Assembly: GCA_003427395.1 (NCBI GenBank)
Contig: BFEA01000605.1
Coordinates: 572,508 to 630,496, forward strand
Direction of reading: 5' to 3'
Source: Chara braunii
Lineage: Eukaryota > Streptophyta > Charophyceae > Charales > Characeae
Length of the DNA stretch: 57,989 bases
This document shows positions 44,508-54,649 of this stretch, one piece after another; the stretch's first letter is position 1, and each line of letters opens with the position of its first letter. A program made the position numbers and the translations under genes. Below the pieces are notes generated by a model. The model saw only the letters and a list, made by a program, of their open reading frames with translations. It was not told where the DNA came from and ran no database searches.

Positions 44508-45554
44508 AAGTTCGGATCCCGACGAACTACAACAATCATGCACAGTGCTCTTGCGGAAACGACAATCTGTTGCCGTTGTGCGACCGCAGGGAGAGCACGC
44601 GCAGGTACAAAAATAGCGCAAGATTGATGTAGTTTGCCGGGATCCGAACTTCCCATCTCGCCAGGCTTTCACACGCGACTCCACGTTTTTTGTTTGGCGG
44701 TTGTTGGTTTCGTGTTCGCAGTCACAATGCCATCCTGGGTTGCCCTGATGACTACGTTTTGCGAGACACATTTTCCAGCTTTCGGGCGTGGGGTCGATAG
44801 TTCATAACGCCATGCCAGTTGTCAGCGTGCGACAAAGTCCGGATCTCGGCGGACTTGCAATCTGAAGCATGCGAAGTCGTGAGCTGCTCGGATGATTATT
44901 GTTGTTTCGACCACGTCGCTGAAATAAGATGCTTACGGTTTGCATGGATCTTTTCAGAGTCCTGGTTGCATGACTGTTCTTTCGGTGGCGTTGCCGCAAA
45001 AAAACAGTCCTATCAATGGGACCCCAGCAAAAGCAAAGTGTTTAATGCTCTCGGTCGAAGGTGGCAACCGATCTGAAGTTCGGATCCGGGCGGACTTCGT
45101 GGTTGGCACCCGTTCGTGGTCCCATGATCCTAGCTGTGGAACCTGCCATTGCCCGAGTGCGAGCTCGCCTTGTCTGCGGTACTAATTGGGGGTCCACCAA
45201 CCGTGGTCATTTTTTTTTTTTGCTTGCAGTCATTGTCATTAAGGACGACAACATTTGCGACTGGATCACCGCAAGTGCTCGCTTTGTCGATGAGGAGATC
45301 GGGGTCCATGGGGGTCTATTGGGGGCCGCGATGCGCCAATTTCGGACGTGGTGCACCTGCGACGACCATTTCTGTTGTGCGTGCTCTGTTGGAACAAACA
45401 CTTGTGAGCAGCAGCAGGGCCTCCCTGGCCATGAAGCCAAGCCTAGCGTTCCTTCTGTGCAATTCCACACCGGTCATCTCTATATCCGTCGTTCCCCGCG
45501 CAAACCAATTCGTAGCCAGTCCAGCAAGCGCGAAGTTCGGATCCCGGCGGACTT
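44508..45554. repeat. Cluster of the 22-bp near-palindrome
   Basis: Copies lie at 44,508-44,529, 44,630-44,651 (reverse), 44,835-44,856, 45,076-45,097 and 45,533-45,554. Consensus AAGTTCGGATCCCGGCGG followed by (A/G)ACTT. Surrounding sequence is GC-rich without a recognised gene. Confidence 0.8.
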
Positions 45555-46652
45555 TGAGGTCCCGCCTAAATTTAACCGCCCTTTTAGACGGCCACGGCTG
45601 TCGAGTGTGTTCTGATTATAAGAGGCCTCCGGGCACGCAAAAGTACTTGCATGAGGCCTGGAGCTTCAAGTGTGAGTTGATTGCGTGAGGACTGTGGGTG
45701 CGAAAAAATTGCTCACCTTCTGAGATGCCCTTCGACGGGTTTGTGGGGGTTGACGACGGTGGTAGCGGCCGTGTCCCTTATCGATGTGCCGTCGATCTTT
45801 GTTGCCCCCAGAGGGTTTTGACCGTCCCGGTGCGCGGATTCTTGTCGCAGACATGCTCGTGTTTCTGCGTGGTTTCCGGTTCGCGCTTTCGCACATCGAC
45901 GTTACCGGCGCGCGAATCGGGGGTCGCCTTGTCGACTGGCCGAATCGGGGTTTGGAAGGGTTGCAGGGGGGGTCTTTCATCAATTTCTACATTTTTCTTG
46001 TCTGCGCGGTAGAGATGTTCGAGCTCGATGAACTCTTGCACTAGGGGTGAGTTTGGGGTCGCGCTGCGCCCAATTTTGTGGTGGTGCATCCACCGCTGCC
46101 CTTTGCTCTGCGCGTGCTATCGTACAACGACAACTTGAGAGTGGTAGAGCCTTCCTTCTGTGCGGCCAAGCATAGCGTTCCTTTTGTGCACCCGTTGGCG
46201 CTCCGTTCCACTGACACCGGCCGCGCAAAAATAGGTTCCTTGCTACTCCAGCACCCGCCAAATTCGGATCCCGGCCAACTTAGAGGCTCCCCGTTAAATC
46301 TGACCGTTATTTTCAACAGCTTGGACTGCCTAGTCCGTCTTCAATGCCGGCGGCCTGGTAGTGCGGGAAATTGCTCGCCTTGTGAGTTGCCCTGAAAGGG
46401 GTTTATTGGGGTCGACGACGGTATCGCTGGCCGGGTCCATTTCCGGTGTGCCGTGGATCTTCGTTCATCGCCACCCCGAAATGCCGTGCGCCCGGGCATT
46501 GCCTGCTTCTTTTTAAACTCCATCCACCTATTCCAAATGGAGGCGAATCCACCAAGTTCGGATCCTTGCGGACTTTGAGGATCGACGCGAATCTATCCGT
46601 CCTTTGCGTGGCGCCTAAAACTTCGAGTGTGAGTTGATTGCAAGAGGACTAT

Positions 46653-46797
46653 GGGTGCGAGAAATTGCTCGCCCTCTGAAATGCCCTTCAAGGGGTTCAT
46701 GGGGGTTGCTGAAAATGAGGGACACGGCCGTTGTCACTGTCGCCAACCCCCATTAACCCCTTCAAGGGCATTTATGAAGGCGAGTAATTTTTCGCAC
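46653..46797. repeat. Long hairpin (about 55-bp arms), unit 2
   Basis: The left arm runs GGGTGCGAGAAATTGCTCGC ... ATGCCCTTCAAGGGG ... GGGGGTTG. The right arm (from CAACCCCC to TTTTTCGCAC) is its reverse complement with few mismatches, leaving a loop of about 40 bases. Confidence 0.85.
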
Positions 46798-47740
46798 ACA
46801 CGATCTTTGTTGCCCCCCAAGGTTATTGACCATCGCGGTGCGCGAAGTCTTAACGCAGACATGCTTCTGTTCCTGCGTGCTGTCCTGTTCGCGTTGTCGC
46901 ACCTCGACGTTCTAGGCGCGCGAATCGGGGGTCGCCTTCTCGACTGGCTGAGTCAATGTTTGGAAGGGTTGAAGGGGGGATCTTTCATTCTTTTCTACAT
47001 TTTTCTTGTCTGCGAAGTGGAGATGTTCGAGTTCGATAAGCTCTTGCACTAGTACCTGTGAATGGAACACTACACGAGCTCGCTTAGACGATGGTGAGAA
47101 TCGGTGTTTATAGGGGTCAGTTTGGGATTGCGCTGCGCCGAATTGTGTGGTAGTGCATCCGCCACTACCATTTGTTCCGCGCGTGCTATCGTTCACCGAC
47201 AATAGAGCCTTCCTTATGTTCGCCCTAACATAGCGTTCCTTGTGTGCACCCACTGGCGCTACCTTCCACTGTCACAGGCCGCGCGAAAACAGGTTCCTTG
47301 CTACTCCAGCACCCGCCCAATTCGCATCCCGGCGAACTTAGAGGCTACCCGTAAATCTGACCGTTATTTTCAACAGCTTGGACTGCCCAGTCAGTCTTCA
47401 ATGCCGGCGGCCTGGTAGTGTGGAAAAGTGCTCGCCTTGTGAGTTGCCCTAAAAGGGGTTTATTGGGGTTGACGACGGTGTCACTGGCCGAGTCCATTTC
47501 CGGTGTGCCGTGGATCTTCGTTCATCGCCGCCCCGAAATGCGGTACTGCTGAGCATCGCCTGCTTCTGTGCAAACGCCATCCACCCATTCCAATACCTGC
47601 AGCCGCGCGAAAACCTGTTACTCGCTGCAGGCAAATCCGCCAAGTTCGGATCCTGGCGAACTTTGAGGATCGGCGCAAATTTATCCGTCCTTCGCATGGC
47701 GCCTGGAGCTTCGAGTGTGAGTTGATTGCGTGAGGACTGC

Positions 47741-47886
47741 GGGTGCGAGAAATTGCTCGCCCTCTGAAATGCCCTTGAAGGGGTTCATGGGGGTTGCCAA
47801 AAATAAGGGACACGACCGTTGTCACCGTCGGCAACCCTCATAACCCGCTTCAAAGGCATTTAAGAAGGCGAGCAATTTTTCGCACC
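47741..47886. repeat. Long hairpin (about 55-bp arms), unit 3
   Basis: This is the same foldback as at 46,653-46,797 in the next array unit, with independent substitutions (for example CCGCTTCAAAGGC in the right arm). In unit 1 (about 45,705) only the left arm is present. Confidence 0.85.
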
Positions 47887-48775
47887 GACGATCGTTTTTG
47901 CCCCCCAAGGGTTTTGACCGTCGCGGTGTGCGGAGTTTTGGTGCAGACATGCTTGTGTTTCTGCGTGCTGTTCGGTTCGCGCTGTCGCACGTCGACGTTC
48001 CCGGCGCGCGAATCGGGGCTCACCTTCTCGACTGGCCGAATCAATGTTTGGAAGGGTTGAAGGGGGGATCTTTCATCGTTTTCTACATTGTTCTTGTCTG
48101 CGCAGTGGAGATGTCCATGTTCGATAGCTATTGCACTAGTACCGGCGAATTGAACACCGCACGAGCTCGCTTAGACGATGGTGAGAATCGGTGTTTATAG
48201 GGGTCAGTTTGGGGTCGCGCTGAGCCGAATTGAGTGGTGGTGCATCCACCACTACCCTTTGTTCTGCGCGTGCTATCATTCACCGACAACAGAGCCTTCC
48301 TTCTGTTCGCCCAAACATAGCGTTCCTTGTGTGCACAGCCACTGGCGCTACCTTTCACTGACAGAAGCCGCGCGAAAACGGGTTCCTTGCTACTCCTGCA
48401 CCCGCCAAATTTGGATCCCGACGAACTTTGTGTCCTCAACGCGTAAATCTGACGATGCTTACAGTTTGCTCCGCTGTTTTGCAAGGTCTGGACACGAATT
48501 TGAATGACCCATTCAACCCACACAAGAGAGAATAATCCATTGCGCTGACGGGAATCGCATCCGCTGCACCGACGGTTGCATGACGGCGCCAAAGAAGGCT
48601 CGGCGAACGGCCGCATGAACCGGGCTATGGAAACTGAATAAGCCGTCGACTTGCATTGCCAGCTACAACACCTGGAGTTGGCCCCGACGACCTCTTCGGA
48701 CAGTTCGCCGTTCCAACTGTCAGCTGCGGATTTCCCAAGAAAACGGAATCTCGCTTTTCGTGAGAGCTTTGGAGG

Positions 48776-49372
48776 TTGCATCCAACTGCCTACAGAATTG
48801 GCAACAACGTCCGCGGGCGAAGAACCGTCTACCTCCCGGATAGACGGTTTCACATTCCTGGCGAGGTGCGCCCCACAGCTTCGGCGCACAACAGTTGCAT
48901 GCTAATGGGTGTTTCTTACGCATCATCTGATGACGAGAGTGAGCGGTTGGTGGTCACTGATTACTCGTCTGGACAATAGTCCTATTCCAGTGGACCTTTG
49001 CTTCGCGCTAGCTCCAGCACTACGAAGTTGGTTGCCACCGACTATTCTTCAGAGGAGCTTTCCACAACACGGGCGAGTCCAACGCATATGCGAAGTGATG
49101 ATGCGATTCCAAGTCAGAGCCAGTCTGGGTCGGAATCGTCTGGCAGGGGTGTTGCAGAGAGAAGGGCGATACTGCAGGCGAAAGACGAAGGCATAGCATG
49201 GCTAATAGGAACGCTAGGAGGAAAGAACAGTATAAAAGAGCGAGAAACATGCTGTCTGAAAAAAAACTGTTCATGGTGCGCGGCATGGCATGTTGCAAGG
49301 CTCGATGCTGTTACGACGTGTCGCCTAAGGAAGTGTGAAAGGTTAGACAACGATTGTACAGTAAGAGTCTAG
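48776..49372 (+). pseudogene. Leader reading frame of the DDE element
   Basis: A Ser/Asp/Glu-rich product with two TDYSS motifs (SDDESERLVVTDYSS; ATDYSSEELSTT) and a Lys/Cys-rich end (CCLKKNCSWC). The frame is interrupted by TAG at 48,977-48,979. In the other copy the aligned codon is CAA, so the stop replaced Gln. It ends just as the transposase-like frame begins (overlap 49,354-49,372, different frame). It may be an upstream exon of that gene. Function unknown. Confidence 0.5.
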
Positions 49373-51621
49373 GAGAGCGAGCTGAGTGGTGGATGAAAAG
49401 TATTAAGGATTTCACAGTAAATGAGGGTGGACAGAATTGTGTCCGCCCTGTGGAGTTGGAACGTTCAATGTGCGTCAGGGCGAACTGCAATGTACTCGGT
49501 GTCTCGCGTAATGCATTTTACAGCTACAAAAAGCGTTTCGACAATGGCTACGTGCGTTCCGAGCATGGCCTGACGGGAAAATATAGGCCAACCAATAAAA
49601 CGGTCGCCATGCTTGCCAGCATGAGAACGTTCATCGAGTGTCATGCGGTTAGCATGCCGAATGAGGTGGCTAACCAAGGTGGGGTTTCCAGACCGAAGCT
49701 TCGACTCCTGGTTNGCATGAGAACGTTCATCGAGTGTCATGCGGTTAGCATGCCGAATGAGGTGGCTAACCAAGGTGGGGTTTCCAGACCGAAGCTTCGA
49801 CTCCTGGTTGCTTTCACGAAGAGAGTAATTTATGAGTCCATGAAATCCGACTTTCTGCCCGCTGGCCTCGATGTCGTGTCTGAGTCCAACTTTTATAAGT
49901 TGTGGCGGAAACACTTTTTTCACGTTTCCCTCGCGCAATCTAACACATTCACGAAGTGCGCCGTCTGTCATGAACTGAAGGAACGTATACAATATGTTGC
50001 TCTTCCTCGAGATCGAGAACGTGCTCGAAAGGGTATGAAAGCACACCAAAGGAGGCAAGTTGAACACAGATTGGACTACAGTCAAGCGAAAACTGATTCC
50101 ATGCTTCGTCCGAACAAGCGTTTGTGTCTCATCATTAACGGCATGGATCAGAAGAAAACAACTATCCCCCATATTGGTCAAGCGAACTACTCGAAAGCAC
50201 TTAGGCACGAGATGATGATGAAGACTAATCTGACAGGCGTCATTGCACACGGCAGAGACCCTAGTATATATGTGTACACGTGGTTTCCGTATTTCAAACA
50301 CGATTCCAACATGGTCGCTACTTGTGTTATGAGAACCCTTGTCGAAATTCAAGGGAGCGGGACGCCACTGCCACGGTTTTTGAGCATTCAAGCAGATAAT
50401 TGTTGGCGGGAAAACAAGAACAAGTACATATGTGCCCTGGCTGCACTGTTCCTTAAGTTCAAAGTTTTTGAAGAGGTAGAAATAGGTTTCATGCAGGTGG
50501 GACACATCCATACAGACGTCGTTTTCTCGAAGAAATTGAAAGACGTAGACGCTTATACTATGGACGAGTTCTTCGAGCTCATAGAGCAATCCCACAAAAA
50601 GCCTCCCAAATGTATTTTTCTCGATACGATGAAAGATTGGATTAGTATAGTGGACCCGTGCGTTGCATCAGACGTTACCGGTATTTCAAAACCACACTTG
50701 CTTAAAATTTTTATGGTTGGAGATAGTCCGGGCATGTTGTACAAGGAGTTTTGCAATGACGAAGAATGGTTGCCCGAGGAAGGTCCGATTTTTTGGTTCA
50801 ATCAAANCCCCAATGAAAGCTATGCTGGTCCTTCATGGCCGTTTGACCCGCCTCATGTGCAACCCCTTCCTCGAAATGACTATTTGAATGGCAAAAATGG
50901 TGTTGTTCGATTCCGCGAGTTGCTGGAGAGTAGGGGGTCGACGTGGTGCACTTACAATGACTGTGAGGTGAGTAGGAGAGAAAGAGCTTTGTGTTATTGG
51001 GTGGAGGTTATCAAACATGGGGATGAGATCATCGCCAACGGGTTGTCCTCACAACCCCAGGGAAGTTTTTGGCCACGACCACGGCTTCTCGAAATCGATC
51101 AACAACCTTCTCCTCACAGTGTCAACATCGACGATGATAGGGAACCGCTGTTTGTTGAACGAAGAAAAAATGGTCCGAAGACTAGTTTCCACCCGCTCGT
51201 GTATGTCGACGTGGGCACTTTTCTTATCCTTTGCCCCTCCGACGATGATCTGTCCAGCAGTGTGTCAATCTGGGTCGGCAAAGCTCTTTCTCGGGTGGTT
51301 GTTGATTGTAATTCGCAAAATTACAATCAAGTGCTAGTGGAATATTGGGTGCCGACTGGAAGAGCAAAGTCGCTCGAACAACTGTATGAGAACGCATGGA
51401 AAAAACGATGGAAAATGACTGACCAGACACAATGGCAGGATGCTTACTCGATCGCTTTTGGTTGGGAGAGACCGGTCCGTAATACAAGACCATTCACAAT
51501 TGGACTTGTCATTCCTTCCATTGTTCGATTGAATGCTGAAGCTGCACTTCTCGATCTGAATCCATCTGGTGAAGGTCCATCTGGTGAAGGGAGTGTAGAT
51601 GGAGGGGACAAGAGCGATTAG
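49354..51621 (+). CDS. DDE-transposase-like protein (DUF7869-like core)
   Basis: The only long intact gene here. From the first Met: an N-terminal helical DNA-binding-like part with LGVSRNAFYSYKKRF and HGLTGKYRPT; a CAVC pair (Cys202, Cys205) after ESNFYKLWRKHF; then an RNase H-like core with Asp265 (IINGMDQKK), Asp348 (SIQADNCWRENKN) and GHIHTD (His384-Asp388). This order of an HG-GK segment, a C-x2-C pair, D, QxDN and GHxHxD recalls the DUF7869 family of transposase-related proteins. The C-terminal 230 residues (FLILCPSDDD, IWVGKAL, VLVEYWVP) look like a BAH/Tudor-type beta domain. The start is the first Met, but upstream exons are possible. Residues 89-120 are repeated at 121-152 across an N at 49,714, almost certainly an assembly error. 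Another N lies at 50,807. Transposase activity is inferred, not shown. Confidence 0.65.
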   Translation: MYSKSLGERAEWWMKSIKDFTVNEGGQNCVRPVELERSMCVRANCNVLGVSRNAFYSYKKRFDNGYVRSEHGLTGKYRPTNKTVAMLASMRTFIECHAVSMPNEVANQGGVSRPKLRLLVXMRTFIECHAVSMPNEVANQGGVSRPKLRLLVAFTKRVIYESMKSDFLPAGLDVVSESNFYKLWRKHFFHVSLAQSNTFTKCAVCHELKERIQYVALPRDRERARKGMKAHQRRQVEHRLDYSQAKTDSMLRPNKRLCLIINGMDQKKTTIPHIGQANYSKALRHEMMMKTNLTGVIAHGRDPSIYVYTWFPYFKHDSNMVATCVMRTLVEIQGSGTPLPRFLSIQADNCWRENKNKYICALAALFLKFKVFEEVEIGFMQVGHIHTDVVFSKKLKDVDAYTMDEFFELIEQSHKKPPKCIFLDTMKDWISIVDPCVASDVTGISKPHLLKIFMVGDSPGMLYKEFCNDEEWLPEEGPIFWFNQXPNESYAGPSWPFDPPHVQPLPRNDYLNGKNGVVRFRELLESRGSTWCTYNDCEVSRRERALCYWVEVIKHGDEIIANGLSSQPQGSFWPRPRLLEIDQQPSPHSVNIDDDREPLFVERRKNGPKTSFHPLVYVDVGTFLILCPSDDDLSSSVSIWVGKALSRVVVDCNSQNYNQVLVEYWVPTGRAKSLEQLYENAWKKRWKMTDQTQWQDAYSIAFGWERPVRNTRPFTIGLVIPSIVRLNAEAALLDLNPSGEGPSGEGSVDGGDKSD
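49619..49809. repeat. 95-bp duplication across a single N (probable assembly artefact)
   Basis: 49,619-49,713 and 49,715-49,809 are identical and separated only by N at 49,714. The offset of 96 keeps the frame. This is what an unresolved overlap between two contigs would give. Confidence 0.9.
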
Positions 51622-51820
51622 TGCACGTCTGGCCGATAGAGTGGGGGAGTGAGATTTTTGTAAAATAACTGTTAGAACGGACGAGAATTCAGAATGGAGC
51701 ATATTTTTTTTTCGATGATTTTGCGTAGCGAATTTTGTCCACGGTTTACGGTTTAATATTTTTAGATGGTTGGTGACGGTTCTGCAATTTCCGAAGTTAA
51801 GTTCATCATGAAGGCGATTT

Positions 51821-52792
51821 TTGTACTTTTTCGATCATTTTCATTTATGTTTGCATTTCATGTCTTGTGTAGGGAGTGCGACAGGAGTCATGGACCATCG
51901 GCATGATTGTGCATGCCCCATTCACCCTTGTGCATGCGGATTCCGTGGTTCGGGAGGCGATGCCGAAATTGTCGAACCGATGACAACAGAGTTAAAAAAT
52001 GACTTGTGGATGATCGTCGCTACCTTCTTTGACAAGCCTATTGATGCGTGGTCCAAGGCAGAATGAGATACAACCATCTTGGCAAGGAAATGCCCATGGC
52101 ATAAGGAGTACAAATTTGCTTCCGCGATGGAGTGGGGAAGTCTGATAAGAGTACCTCATTATGCCATTGGTGTCAGGCAACTTCCGTCCCTACGCACCAC
52201 ACTTAGGCAGCAAGAAAAAAATCGGTTTTACCTTCGCCTGGACAACGTCACGAGGTCACCTCGGGTGTGGCCTGCAGACTTGAAACAAGAGTTGTTGCAC
52301 TGTGCATCCTACAATCCGTTTTTGGAAGTATATCCGTTGCGCGGTGTCGGAATACAACAAAAAAATGTGTCATATTGTTGCATACGATTGTCTGTGGCTG
52401 GTTCCGACTTCTGCAGAGTGTTGTGTGTTGCATGTTCAAACCGAAAGCGGACTTTGGTAGACGCTGTGGTAGTGGTTTCTTGCAACAACCTTAGAATCTA
52501 TGGTCTCAACATGGGGAATTTGCGCCTTCTGTACGAGAATGGACAATCCGATTTGGAGATTGCCAGTCGAGTTGACGAGGTTCATAAGTGGCGTGGGGTA
52601 GAGCAAGTGACATGTTGTGTGTATGACACCATCGGCAAATCCTTGGCAGGTGCCTGTAGGTTTCTAAGGATGAAGTATATTTCGGTGTTCTCGAGGGTAG
52701 CGACGAAGAGACAACCACAAACCCTTGTTTTCGGGTCATCTATGAATGCCTTATACGGGTTTGATTCTAAAGGGACGCGGGGACATTTGTAG
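51821..52792 (+). pseudogene. Downstream gene of the DDE element, unknown function
   Basis: A frame of about 320 codons broken only by TGA at 52,064-52,066, where Arg (CGA) would fit. The N-terminal part is Cys/His-rich (HDCACPIHPCACGF), then ELKNDLWMIVATFFDKPIDAW. The rest is Cys-containing alpha/beta-like sequence (WGSLIRVPHYAIGVRQL, VVSCNNLRIYGLNMGNLRLLYENG, MKYISVFSRVATK). It matches the relic at 3,150-2,311, so it belongs to the element. It is not recognised as any known family. Confidence 0.5.
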
Positions 52793-52980
52793 GAACTTTA
52801 AATTTTGTAAATGATAGCGTTTTAGAAAGTTTACATTGTTGCGGCTCGTAGCTTTTAATTATAGACGTAGTTCAATGCACAGTTGGCTTGTAGCATTTAA
52901 TGTAGACGTACTTCAATCTTGCATTTGCGATTTCTTGCACGTGTCGGTACAATTTTGAATTTTGAATTACCGATACAATT

Positions 52981-54110
52981 TTCGACTTTTAATTTTTTAT
53001 GGGTACAACATTTTTTGAAGTGAGACAGAATCCGTGGTACTCACGTGCATTTCAGTTTCATATGACAATATCATATCGGTTTATGATTTTTGTCAAAGTG
53101 CGTCGGAATCCATACATAACCCATCTTGTTTACCGTGTGATTGCATTGACTCATCGATGGATTTCTAGTTTCGCCTTCACACAATATCATGTGTAGTACG
53201 TGTGAATCAATGCTCAGTGATAGTTCGTCTGTTGTTCAGTGAGGTCATTCACAACCCTGTCCAGTGTCTCATTACGTCTGTTCCTTAAGTGCATTTCAAT
53301 GTATGACAATGACATGTCAGTTTCGTCTTTAAAGTCACATAAATTGTCGAAGTGTAATAGAGTCCAAAATTATCGAAGTGTCATAGTGTTGGAATCCATC
53401 CTTAAATCACACCGAACAGACTAAGTGTCACGTCTTTCAATAAGTAATACTATGTACTAGTACATAAATTATTGAAGTGCGATGGAACCCATAGTCACTG
53501 TGCTTAAACCGTAATCTCGTTTGCTGTGTGATTCGTTTGTCGTGTGATTGCCTAACGTTTAATGTTTACTCTTCGATCGATTTAATAACTTATAAATTAC
53601 TAAGTACGACGGAATCCATGCTTAGTCTAGACTATTAGTACTTAAATCATCCGTGTGCTTGGCAATGCCTTAAATGTCCCACTTCCATTGAGTTTCAACG
53701 ATCGATTTAATAAGTTAACTTAAGTTAGGATACATTTAATAGAGTTAAAGAAAAAATTATGGAAGTGCGACGGAATCTATACTAGACTATAAATACTAAA
53801 ACCATCTGTGTGCTTGCCTTAAATGTCCCACTTCGAGTTTCAATAAATTTAGGGAAGTCACAATGTCATCTAAAAGAGGTCTGACTCAATGCTGACACAA
53901 AATTGAGCAAGGTGAAAAGAAATTGAGAATTCAAGAATTCATGTTCTAGTCGTAACGGCTTTTCAGTTACAAAATTGATGGAAGTGCAATGGAATCCACA
54001 CTTAATTCATTATGATCAGTAAGTGATTGCCTTAAATCTCCAAATTAGATTCAATTTATGGCCTCTCAATTGCATTCTTCGGGATCCTGAATTTCATTCA
54101 GGTCCAAAAT
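52981..54110. repeat. Dispersed AAGTGCGACGGAATCCATACT repeats in AT-rich DNA
   Basis: The motif GAAGTGCGA(C/T)GGAATCCA(T/C)A occurs in direct orientation near 53,018, 53,095, 53,474, 53,602, 53,761 and 53,979. Intervening sequence is AT-rich and partly duplicated (CTTAAATGTCCCACTTC at about 53,671 and 53,817). No gene. Confidence 0.6.
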
Positions 54111-54195
54111 ATAGCGATTTTAACATGAAATTAATAGCTTGCGAGTACCAATTAAAAATATAATGTCTTGTTTTAATGGATAACATGTTGAATGT

Positions 54196-54345
54196 CTAGT
54201 GAGATGTGGCCACGGCGCGAAGACGCCTTTCACCAAGGCTAAAGATGGTTTAGGCTGGTAGTACCAAACAACCGAGTTTCGAGCGCGGAAACTAGAAAGG
54301 TTTTGTTGTGGGAGCTTTCTACCAATTATCCCAAAATTGATAGCA
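54196..54345. repeat. Rearranged copy of the 6.42-6.84 kb repeat
   Basis: The first part (GTGAGATGTGGCCACGGCG) is direct. The second (GTACCAAACAACCGAGTTTC ... CTACCAATTATCCC) is the inverted left end of the other copy. The middle is missing. Confidence 0.65.
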
Positions 54346-54440
54346 TTGGGTCCCTCGTGATTTCTTAGGATCACCTTCACTTAGGACAGGCACACTTGCA
54401 TTAGGGGTCCTTTAGGCCTGCCGGAGGGCCTTATCCGCAC

Positions 54441-54627
54441 ATGTGTGTGTGTGTGTTGGTGAGTGTGCAGGGGAGGGGGGACGACCCCGCCCTCACCAAT
54501 CAATCAATCAATCCATTGAGAGAAAATAAGTTTCTGAAAAAAACATGCAAGTGTGTGTGTGTGTGTGCGTGGGGGGGCGACCCCTCTCCCACCCATCAAC
54601 CAATCAATCAATCAATCGATCCATCGA
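54441..54627. repeat. Composite satellites: (TG)n, G/C hairpin, (CAAT)n
   Basis: Two adjacent modules (54,441-54,520 and 54,550-54,627) each go from a (TG)n run, through a GGGGGGCGACCCC-type segment, to (CAAT)n. The same modules recur inverted at 57.59-57.99 kb. Confidence 0.8.
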
Positions 54628-54649
54628 AAAATAAAAAAGTTCAACGTGA

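Larger units (their letters stand above)
45500..48440. repeat. ~1-kb complex tandem array, three units
   Basis: The words GTGTGAGTTGATTGC (about 45,669, 46,627 and 47,714), TTTTGACCGTC/ATTGACCATCGCGGTG, GCGCGCGAATCGGG and GTTTGGAAGGGTTG recur in the same order. Units are about 1.0-1.1 kb. Each ends near a copy of the 22-bp motif (46,260, 46,555, 47,318, 47,642, 48,407). The open frames inside share parts with one another but match no known family, and two units contain a long hairpin. The right end runs into the DDE element at about 48,560. Confidence 0.75.
48560..52980 (+). mobile_element. DDE-type transposable element with three reading frames
   Basis: The extent is set by homology to the decayed minus-strand copy (5,120-2,160). 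It runs from a leader region, through a transposase-like gene, to a downstream gene and a shared 3' tail with TTTAAT-TAGACGTAGTTCAA words. I see no clear terminal inverted repeat or target duplication at either edge. Family assignment rests on the central protein. Confidence 0.65.

Noticed and set aside
45698-48200. Repeated plus-strand frames (RRSL-PP-GFD...LVFLR...RFALSH) as a gene family
   Set aside because: The frames shift between array units, contain no conserved domain and follow the DNA repeat rather than a preserved protein.
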